Positions 1-4,626 of a stretch of 5,375 nucleotides of DNA are shown piece after piece. Location: NCBI GenBank assembly GCA_006227805.1, contig SBFT01000008.1, forward strand, positions 1 through 5,375. The letters are read 5' to 3'. Position numbers and translations under genes: made by a program. The stretch comes from Paracoccaceae bacterium. GTDB lineage: Bacteria; Pseudomonadota; Alphaproteobacteria; Rhodobacterales; Rhodobacteraceae. Every line of letters begins with the position of its first letter. The stretch's first letter is position 1. Below the pieces are notes generated by a model that saw nothing but the letters and a program-made list of their open reading frames with translations, was not told where the DNA came from and searched no databases.

Positions 1-225
1 CGCCTCGAAGGCGATGTAGAGCGTCATCATCTTGGTCAGCGACGCCGGGTGGAGCCGGGTATCGGCGTTCTCGGAATGCAGCACTTCCCCGGTGCGCGCG
101 TCGATCACATGGGCGGCGTAGGGTGCCGCCGCCACGCTGAGCGGAAGAAAGACCAGCAGCCAGATCGCTGCGATCGCGTATACATACAGACCCCAACGGG
201 TCGGCTTTCTGCGCCGGACCTGCAC
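1..225 (-). CDS. Serine-type D-alanyl-D-alanine carboxypeptidase, N-terminal 75 residues only (cut by left edge)
   Basis: Periplasmic penicillin-binding protein of the PBP5/6 (peptidase S11) type, which trims the terminal D-Ala from peptidoglycan pentapeptides. Seen here: a basic start (VRRRK), a hydrophobic segment at about residues 13-31, an AAA-P-Y-A region that suits signal peptidase cleavage near residue 34-37, then AHVIDARTGEVL and PASLTKMM. SLTK is the SxxK motif of the family, with Ser62 as acyl nucleophile and Lys65 as general base. The SxN and KTG motifs would lie beyond the window. I chose the GTG at 225-223 because the frame has no ATG nearby upstream and an AGAGG lies eight bases before it; the start places the signal peptide sensibly. 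It lies downstream of the HAD gene on the same strand, but a gap of 198 bases suggests its own promoter. The family call is firm; which paralogue (dacA, dacC, dacF) cannot be told. Confidence 0.88.
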   Translation of the reverse strand, partial: MQVRRRKPTRWGLYVYAIAAIWLLVFLPLSVAAAPYAAHVIDARTGEVLHSENADTRLHPASLTKMMTLYIAFEA

Positions 226-233
226 GTGCTTTG

Positions 234-238
234 CCTCT
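234..238 (-). promoter_or_regulatory. Ribosome binding site of the carboxypeptidase gene
   Basis: AGAGG on the minus strand, eight bases before the GTG codon at 225-223. It is the main reason for accepting a GTG start, as there is no ATG in frame close by. Confidence 0.55.
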
Positions 239-249
239 ATCTGCCTCAG

Positions 250-270
250 ACCGCCGGTTTTCCGGCTGGT
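250..270 (-). other. Hairpin in the presumed 5' leader of the carboxypeptidase gene
   Basis: Read on the minus strand, ACC-A-GCCGG-AAAA-CCGGC-GGT folds into a five-pair GC stem with an AAAA tetraloop, extended by three more pairs past one bulged A. It ends 24 bases before the GTG start, so it sits just upstream of the ribosome binding site. There is no run of T after it, so a rho-independent terminator is unlikely. Function unknown; it may be a leader or mRNA stability element. Confidence 0.4.
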
Positions 271-285
271 TCGTTCGTTGCCCTC

Positions 286-292
286 AGGCTAA
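286..292 (-). promoter_or_regulatory. Possible -10 element for the carboxypeptidase gene
   Basis: TTAGCCT on the minus strand, about 60 bases before the GTG start, resembles the weak -10 elements common before GC-rich alphaproteobacterial genes. No convincing -35 hexamer is seen 16-18 bases upstream (the stretch reads roughly CTTTCT). Transcription from here would include the 250-270 hairpin. Weak evidence. Confidence 0.2.
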
Positions 293-423
293 CACAGCGA
301 TTTCCCGAAAGAAAGGCGCGGATAGGGGTGTATGGCGGATTTGTCGGATTGCGCCCGGACAAGATGTTGGGGTGCCCGGAAAGACGGCAACAACACCGGC
401 AATTGTGGCAGGAATATGGCGGA

Positions 424-1131
424 TCAGGCGCCTTCGATCCCCGCGACCAGCCCCGGCAGGTGGCCGAGATCCGGCAGTTCGCGGAACCGCGCGGCGCCGT
501 GCGGGGGTGGCGCGGCTTCCAGCGCCCATTCCAGCCCGTGGGGCACATGCACGCCCCAGCCGCCCGCCTGCACCACCGGCACCACGTCCGAGCGCATCGA
601 ATTGCCCACCATCATCGCGTGTTCCGCGCCGCTGCCATGGCGGGCGAAGATCCGGGCATAGGTGGCGGGCGTCTTCTCGGACACGATCTCGACCCCGTGG
701 AACAGATCGCCCAGGCCCGATTGCGCCAGCTTGCGTTCCTGGTCCAGAAGATCGCCCTTGGTGATCAGGACCAGCCGGTGCGTGGCCGACAGGGCCTCGA
801 CCGCGGCGCGGGCATGGGGCAGCAGTTCGATCGGGTGGCGCAGCATCTCCTGGCCCGTCGCGATCAGTTCGCGGATCACCGAGGCGGGCACGCGGTCGTC
901 CGTGACCTCGATGGCGGTCTCGATCATCGACAGCACGAAGCCCTTTATGCCATAGCCGTAATGCCCGATGTTGCGCCGTTCGGCGTCCAGCAGGCGCTCC
1001 ATCAGGTGATCGGGCTCGGCATGGTCGCGCAGGAGGTCGGCGAAGCGCTCCTGGGTCAGGCGGAAGAAGACCTCGTTCTGCCAGAGGGTGTCGTCGGCGT
1101 CGAAACCGATGCAGGTCAGGGCCGGGTTCAT
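424..1131 (-). CDS. HAD-superfamily hydrolase (phosphatase-like)
   Basis: Cytoplasmic haloacid-dehalogenase-fold protein of 235 residues, most likely a small-molecule phosphatase; the substrate cannot be read from the sequence. All four HAD motifs are visible: motif I FDADDTLW with Asp11 as nucleophile and Asp13 as acid/base; motif II LITKGD with Thr124; motif III lysine Lys153 in SEKTP; motif IV VGNSMRSD, where Asp182 would help bind Mg. The region between motifs I and II (about 20-105) looks helical, as in a C1 cap. I chose the ATG at 1131-1129 because it places motif I about ten residues in, as is usual in this family; an in-frame TTG at 1143-1141 would add four residues. Neither start has a good ribosome binding site. 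It is divergent from clpS and ends 198 bases before the carboxypeptidase gene. Family firm, function open. Confidence 0.88.
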   Translation of the reverse strand: MNPALTCIGFDADDTLWQNEVFFRLTQERFADLLRDHAEPDHLMERLLDAERRNIGHYGYGIKGFVLSMIETAIEVTDDRVPASVIRELIATGQEMLRHPIELLPHARAAVEALSATHRLVLITKGDLLDQERKLAQSGLGDLFHGVEIVSEKTPATYARIFARHGSGAEHAMMVGNSMRSDVVPVVQAGGWGVHVPHGLEWALEAAPPPHGAARFRELPDLGHLPGLVAGIEGA

Positions 1132-1174
1132 GGAATGGGGCAAGTCTTATGTCTTTTCTCTTGGGCCGGGTGCG

Positions 1175-1181
1175 TTATATA
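1175..1181. promoter_or_regulatory. TATATA block between divergent genes, candidate shared -10 element
   Basis: TTATATA is the most AT-rich spot in the divergent gap between the HAD gene and clpS, and is close to palindromic, so it could serve as -10 on both strands. On the plus strand it would give a leader of about 20 bases to the clpS ATG at 1209; on the minus strand one of about 35 bases to the HAD ATG at 1131. No clear -35 is seen at the right distance on either side (CTTTTC-like on plus, TTCCGA-like on minus), so the call is tentative. Confidence 0.3.
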
Positions 1182-1208
1182 CCGCTGTCACGAAACCATC
1201 GGAAGAGT

Positions 1209-1565
1209 ATGATACGGCCTGCCATGTCCCAGCTGCCCTGGAGGATGTCGGACGACAAGGAAGACGGGATCGACACGTCGATCCTGACCGATGTGCGTCC
1301 CAAGACCAAGCGCCCGCCGCTGTACAAGGTGCTTCTGCTGAATGACGACTACACGCCGATGGAATTCGTCGTGCATGTGCTGGAACGCTTTTTCGGGATG
1401 AACCACGCCCAGGCCTTCGAGATCATGCTGACCGTGCACAAGAAGGGCGTCGCCGTGGTGGGCGTCTTCAGTCACGAGATCGCCGAGACCAAGGTGGGAC
1501 AGGTCATGGATTTCGCCCGCCGCCATCAGCACCCCCTTCAGTGCACGATGGAAAAAGAGGACTGA
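1209..1565 (+). CDS. clpS: ATP-dependent Clp protease adaptor ClpS
   Basis: Small cytoplasmic adaptor that binds proteins with bulky hydrophobic N-terminal residues and hands them to ClpA of the ClpAP protease (N-end rule). With this start it is 118 residues: a flexible N-terminal tail (about 1-37), then the ClpS core. The core begins YKVLLLNDDYTPMEFV; Asn45 and Asp46 match the residues that hold the substrate alpha-amino group in E. coli ClpS, and Met73, Val76 and His77 in IMLTVHKKG match the hydrophobic pocket. The GVFSHEIAETKV and HPLQCTMEKED stretches are typical of the C-terminus. The start is uncertain: ATG at 1209 follows GGAAGAG, ATG at 1224 has no ribosome binding site, and ATG at 1245 has GGAGG directly abutting it; only the tail is affected. 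No clpA is next to it; instead a methyltransferase gene follows after nine bases. Confidence 0.95.
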   Translation: MIRPAMSQLPWRMSDDKEDGIDTSILTDVRPKTKRPPLYKVLLLNDDYTPMEFVVHVLERFFGMNHAQAFEIMLTVHKKGVAVVGVFSHEIAETKVGQVMDFARRHQHPLQCTMEKED

Positions 1566-1574
1566 CGCCGGGAC

Positions 1575-2564
1575 ATGTCGCCCCGTCTTTCGCTGGCCCT
1601 GGAAGGGGGCGCGCTGCGCCTGCCCGACGAGGGCGTGATCGCCGTGTTCGATCCCCGCGGGCTGGTCGGGCTGGAGGCGTTGCCGCGCGACAGGGTGCTG
1701 GTGGTCGAGCCCTTCTTCCCCGACAACCGCCGCTGGCAGGAACAGGGCTTTCAAGCCGTGCCGCATGTCGCGCCGGGCACGCGTCTTGCCGCCGCGCTGG
1801 TGGTGCTGCCGCGGTCGAAGGCGCAGGCACGCGCGCGGCTGGCCGAGGCGGCGGCGCTGACGGATGGGCCGGTGATCGTGGACGGTCTGAAGACCCATGG
1901 CGTGGACAGCTTGATGAAGGACCTGCGCGCACGCGCCGATCTGTCGCCGCCTGTCGCCAAGGCGCATGGCAAGCTGTTCTGGTTCCGGGGCGCGGGGGTG
2001 GACCTGTCCGACTGGGCCGCGCGCGACACGCGCCTCGACGGGTTGGTGACGCGTCCGGGCGTCTTTTCCGCCGATGCGGCCGATCCGGGCTCGCGTCTTC
2101 TGGCGCAGGCCCTGCCGCGCCGTCCGGGCGCGCGGATCGCCGACCTGGGTGCCGGGTGGGGCTATCTGGCGGCGGCCGTCCTGACGCGTGACGGGGTCGA
2201 GGCGGTGCATCTGGTCGAGGCGGATGCGACGGCACTCGACTGCGCGCGCGCGGCCATCGACGATCCCCGCGCGCGCTTCCATTGGGCCGACGCCACCGAC
2301 TGGACACCGCCCGCGCCCCTCGACGGCGTGGTGATGAACCCGCCCTTCCATGAAGGCCGCGCCGCCGATGCCGGGCTGGGCCGCGCCTTCATCGCCGCCG
2401 CCGCGCGGATCCTGGCGCCCCAGGGCAGGCTGTGGATGGTCGCGAACCGCCACCTGCCCTACGAGGCGGCCTTGCGCGACGCCTTCCGCGATGTCACCGA
2501 ACTGCCCGGCGACGGGCGCTTCAAGCTCTTCGAGGCCGCGCGCCCCACTCGCCCCCGGCGGTGA
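1575..2564 (+). CDS. Class I SAM-dependent methyltransferase, RsmC-type (probable 16S rRNA guanine-N2 methyltransferase)
   Basis: A 329-residue protein with the two-part architecture of RsmC/RlmG: a degenerate N-terminal methyltransferase-like half (about 1-150) and a catalytic C-terminal half. Visible marks are GVFS (162-165) followed by DPGS (170-173), the SAM-binding motif DLGAGWGYL starting at Asp190, acidic Glu215 at the end of the next strand (LVEAD) for the ribose of SAM, and the NPPF catalytic motif at 255-258, in the NPPFHEG form seen in this family. E. coli RsmC, which makes m2G1207 in 16S rRNA, is of similar length (343). The first ATG after the clpS stop is used; AGAGGA at 1556-1561 overlaps the end of clpS and lies 13 bases away, so translational coupling with clpS is likely. 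The rRNA target is inferred from family; RlmG-like or another guanine target remains possible. Confidence 0.85.
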   Translation: MSPRLSLALEGGALRLPDEGVIAVFDPRGLVGLEALPRDRVLVVEPFFPDNRRWQEQGFQAVPHVAPGTRLAAALVVLPRSKAQARARLAEAAALTDGPVIVDGLKTHGVDSLMKDLRARADLSPPVAKAHGKLFWFRGAGVDLSDWAARDTRLDGLVTRPGVFSADAADPGSRLLAQALPRRPGARIADLGAGWGYLAAAVLTRDGVEAVHLVEADATALDCARAAIDDPRARFHWADATDWTPPAPLDGVVMNPPFHEGRAADAGLGRAFIAAAARILAPQGRLWMVANRHLPYEAALRDAFRDVTELPGDGRFKLFEAARPTRPRR

Positions 2565-2569
2565 TCCGC

Positions 2570-2577
2570 GCTAGGCT
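2570..2577 (+). promoter_or_regulatory. Possible -10 element before the SDR gene
   Basis: GCTAGGCT lies in the 42-base gap between the methyltransferase and SDR genes, 29 bases before the SDR start. TAGGCT resembles the weak -10 elements seen in GC-rich alphaproteobacteria. The upstream region is all G/C with no recognisable -35, so readthrough from clpS is equally possible. Confidence 0.2.
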
Positions 2578-2588
2578 GTCGCCACTCC

Positions 2589-2595
2589 AAGGGAG
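2589..2595 (+). promoter_or_regulatory. Ribosome binding site of the SDR gene
   Basis: AAGGGAG, eleven bases before the ATG at 2607. Together with the SDR glycine motif at residues 13-20 it fixes the start codon. Confidence 0.6.
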
Positions 2596-2606
2596 ATCTT
2601 CGCCCC

Positions 2607-3407
2607 ATGTCCTTTTCCATCGCCGGCAAGACCGCCATCGTCACCGGGGCCGCAAACGGCATCGGCCGATCCATTGCCCTGCATTTCGCCGAAATGGGCG
2701 CAAACGTCATGTTCGCGGACATGGACGAGAAGCGGCTGGCCGATGAACTGGGCGCCAGCCCCGAGGAGGGCAACATCCGCTTTTTCGCGGGCGACCTGCG
2801 CGAGAAACTGACGGTGGCGAACCTCGTCTCGGCCACGATGGACGCCTTCGAGCAGATCGACATCCTGGTGAACGCGGCACGCTATGTCGCCTCGTCGGAC
2901 CCGCTGTCGCCGGACGACGATTCCGTGATCGAGCTTCTGAACCAGAACCTGGTGCCCGCGCTGCGGCTGACGCAGCTGGTCGCGCGCCGGATGATCAAGC
3001 AGGCCGAGGGCCAGGCCGAGGGGCAGGTGGGCTCGATCATCAATCTCAGCTCGATCGCGGCGCGCCGGACCCATCCCGACCTTCTGGGCTATTCGGTCAG
3101 TTCCGCCGCGCTGGACCAGATGACGCGGTCGATGGCCGTGGCGCTGGCGCCGCACCGGATCCGGGTGAACGCGGTGGCCTTCGGGTCGGTGATGAGCGCC
3201 TCGCTCCAGAACGTGCTGAAGGACAACGGCGAGTATCGCAGCGACATCGAACGGCACACGCCGCTGGGCCGGATCGCGGCGCCAGGCGAATTGGCGGACG
3301 CGGTGCAATACCTGGCCTCGGAAGGCTCGGGCTTCATGACGGGGCAGATCCTGACGCTGGATGGCGGGCGCACCCTGCTGGACCCGGTCGCCGCACCCGC
3401 GCACTGA
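2607..3407 (+). CDS. Short-chain dehydrogenase/reductase family protein with an atypical active site
   Basis: A 266-residue protein of classical-SDR length. Seen: TGAANGIG (13-20), the Rossmann glycine motif; FADMD ending strand 2, with Asp38 suggesting NAD(H) over NADP(H); Asn114 in LNQNLVPALRL as the structural/catalytic Asn; INLSS with Ser149 thirteen residues before Tyr162; and a typical C-terminus with FMTGQILTLDGG. Two things are odd. The YxxxK motif reads Y-S-V-S-S, so the lysine that binds the nicotinamide ribose and lowers the Tyr pKa is Ser166. The NNAG motif is NAAR (89-92). A tandem QAEG-QAEG stretch (132-139) enlarges the loop before the Ser strand. The rest is intact, with no frameshift, so the gene appears maintained; it may be a binding or regulatory protein, or an enzyme with altered chemistry. 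It follows the methyltransferase gene by 42 bases and its substrate cannot be predicted. Confidence 0.9.
   Translation: MSFSIAGKTAIVTGAANGIGRSIALHFAEMGANVMFADMDEKRLADELGASPEEGNIRFFAGDLREKLTVANLVSATMDAFEQIDILVNAARYVASSDPLSPDDDSVIELLNQNLVPALRLTQLVARRMIKQAEGQAEGQVGSIINLSSIAARRTHPDLLGYSVSSAALDQMTRSMAVALAPHRIRVNAVAFGSVMSASLQNVLKDNGEYRSDIERHTPLGRIAAPGELADAVQYLASEGSGFMTGQILTLDGGRTLLDPVAAPAH
3000..3023 (+). repeat. 12-base tandem repeat inside the SDR gene
   Basis: Two copies of CAGGCCGAGGG(C/G), differing only in the last base, followed by a partial third CAGG at 3024-3027. The period is a multiple of three, so the reading frame is kept and the protein shows QAEG twice (residues 132-139). Confidence 0.8.
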
Positions 3408-3412
3408 GCGCG
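3398..3412. terminator. GC hairpin between convergent SDR and transglycosylase genes, weak terminator candidate
   Basis: CGCGC-ACTGA-GCGCG forms a perfect five-pair stem whose loop contains the SDR stop codon, and which ends three bases before the stop of the opposite gene. It would form in both transcripts. No T run follows on either strand, so it is not a standard intrinsic terminator; such short GC palindromes also arise easily at this base composition. Confidence 0.2.
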
Positions 3413-3414
3413 CC

Positions 3415-4584
3415 TTACAGCCCGTCCAGCAACGCGCGCGTCGGCCAGCCATCCACCGGCAGGCCCAGCCGCGCCTGTTCGGCGCGCACCGCCGCGCGGG
3501 TGCCCGCGCCCAGGATGCCGTCGATGCGTCCCACGTCATGCCCGCGCGCCTGCAGCTTTTCCTGCAACCGTTTCATCCCGGGCCCGTCCAGCCCCGGTTC
3601 GGGATCGCGCGCGTCGTAGACGGGCGCGCCTTCCAGCCGGGTCGCGAAATAGGCCGCCGTCAGGACATAGGTGAAGCTCTGGTTCCAGTCGAAATAGACG
3701 CGGAAATTCGGATAGGCCAGGAAGGCCGGGCCGCGATGGCCCTGCGGCATGAGGATCGAGGCGGGCAGGTCGCGGCGCAGGAAATCGCCGCCGCGCGCGG
3801 TCACGCCCAGGGCCGCCCATTCGGCGGCGGTCCTCTGGGTGTCGAGCCCGGTCAGCGACCAGTCGAAGCCCCTGGGCATGACCACTTCCTGCAACCACGG
3901 CTCGCCCGGGCGCCAGCCCAGGTGCTGGAGCATCTTGCCCCCCGACATCAGCGCGTCCGGTGCCGAGGTCTTGAGGGTGACATGCCCGTCGCCATCGCCG
4001 TCCACGCCGTTTTCCAGGATGTCGCGGGGCAGCATCTGGACCATGCCGATCTCGCCCGCCCAGGCGCCGGTGGTGCGGACAGGGTCGAAATCGCCTGCCT
4101 CGTAGAGTTTCAGCGCGGCGAAGATCTGGGGGCGGAAGATCTCGGGGCGGCGGCAATCATGGGCCAGCGTCGCCAGCGCGTTCAGCGTGTTGAAATCGCC
4201 CTGGAAGGACCCGTAATCGGTCTCGAAGGCCCAGAACGCCAGAAGCACCCCGCGCGAGACGCCGTAGTCGCGTTCGACCCGGTCGAAGACGGCGGCCCAT
4301 TGGCGCGCGTTCTGGCGCCCCCGGTCGATGCGGTTCTGCGAGATCAGCCGGCGCGAGAAATCGATGAAGGGCAACTGGAAGACGCCCTGGGCGCGGTCGG
4401 CGCGCAGCACCTTGTCGTCCGGCGCGGCGCTGCGGAAGAAGGCCTCGACGCTGGCGGGGCTGTGGCCCATGGACAGGGCTTCGGCCTTCAGGCCGTCGAC
4501 GAAGGCCGGGAAAGGACCCCCGCAGGCCGCGTGAAGGGGACTGGCCAGAGCAAGGGCGCAGAGCAGCGTGGCGGGTTTCAGCAT
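3415..4584 (-). CDS. Lytic murein transglycosylase, MltB family, with C-terminal peptidoglycan-binding domain
   Basis: Periplasmic enzyme that cleaves the MurNAc-GlcNAc bond of peptidoglycan, leaving 1,6-anhydroMurNAc ends. It has 389 residues: a signal peptide (about 1-19, ending SPLHA), an SLT/MltB-type catalytic domain (about 22-320) and a PG_binding_1 domain (about 332-387, with RLQEKLQARGHDVGRIDGILGAGTR in two parts: MKRLQEKLQARG and DGILGAGTRAAV). The catalytic acid should be Glu121 in FWAFETDYG; GEIGMVQMLP (177-186) and NQSFTYVLTAAYFA (301-314) are further family blocks. DGDGDGHVTL (195-204) resembles the Ca-binding EF-hand loop known in Slt35/MltB. Cys21 and Cys143 may form a disulfide; Cys21 lacks a proper lipobox (HAAC), so a lipoprotein is less likely. 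The ATG at 4584-4582 has GAGGT six bases upstream. It converges on the SDR gene and lies 42 bases after the CbiB/CobD gene. Confidence 0.92.
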   Translation of the reverse strand: MLKPATLLCALALASPLHAACGGPFPAFVDGLKAEALSMGHSPASVEAFFRSAAPDDKVLRADRAQGVFQLPFIDFSRRLISQNRIDRGRQNARQWAAVFDRVERDYGVSRGVLLAFWAFETDYGSFQGDFNTLNALATLAHDCRRPEIFRPQIFAALKLYEAGDFDPVRTTGAWAGEIGMVQMLPRDILENGVDGDGDGHVTLKTSAPDALMSGGKMLQHLGWRPGEPWLQEVVMPRGFDWSLTGLDTQRTAAEWAALGVTARGGDFLRRDLPASILMPQGHRGPAFLAYPNFRVYFDWNQSFTYVLTAAYFATRLEGAPVYDARDPEPGLDGPGMKRLQEKLQARGHDVGRIDGILGAGTRAAVRAEQARLGLPVDGWPTRALLDGL

Positions 4585-4590
4585 CGCGTC

Positions 4591-4595
4591 ACCTC
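4591..4595 (-). promoter_or_regulatory. Ribosome binding site of the transglycosylase gene
   Basis: GAGGT on the minus strand (in GAGGTGA), six bases before the ATG at 4584-4582. It fits the consensus well and supports that start, just ahead of a clean signal peptide. Confidence 0.7.
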
Positions 4596-4626
4596 GGTTC
4601 GACTGGGCCCCAGACTGCCCGGCGCC

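Noticed and set aside
223..228. CACGTG palindrome at the carboxypeptidase start codon
   Set aside because: A six-base palindrome formed by the start codon and its neighbours; no bacterial regulator can be assigned from it.
387..409. Imperfect inverted repeat just downstream of the HAD stop, possible terminator
   Set aside because: About six pairs with a mismatch, a nine-base loop and no T run; too weak to call.
331..424. Direct repeat TATGGCGGAT at 331-340 and 415-424
   Set aside because: Only ten bases, one copy touching the HAD stop codon, with no flanking target duplication or mobile gene between the copies. It may be chance.
49..1212. Long plus-strand open frame of 387 codons across the left part
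   Set aside because: It runs antisense to the carboxypeptidase and HAD genes, both of which have clear family motifs. Its own translation is rich in H, R, Q and G with no recognisable domain, typical of a GC-rich shadow frame.
1188..2453. Long minus-strand open frame of 421 codons opposite clpS and the methyltransferase
   Set aside because: It is antisense to two genes with firm motifs, shows low-complexity R/H/Q/G-rich sequence and has no domain of its own.
2571..3539. Minus-strand open frame of 322 codons opposite the SDR gene
   Set aside because: It covers the SDR gene in antisense and runs into the transglycosylase in another frame; composition is that of a shadow frame.
4603..4613. CTGGGCCCCAG near-palindrome in the gap before the transglycosylase gene
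   Set aside because: The arms meet with a one-base centre, so no hairpin loop is possible, and there is no second copy to suggest an operator.
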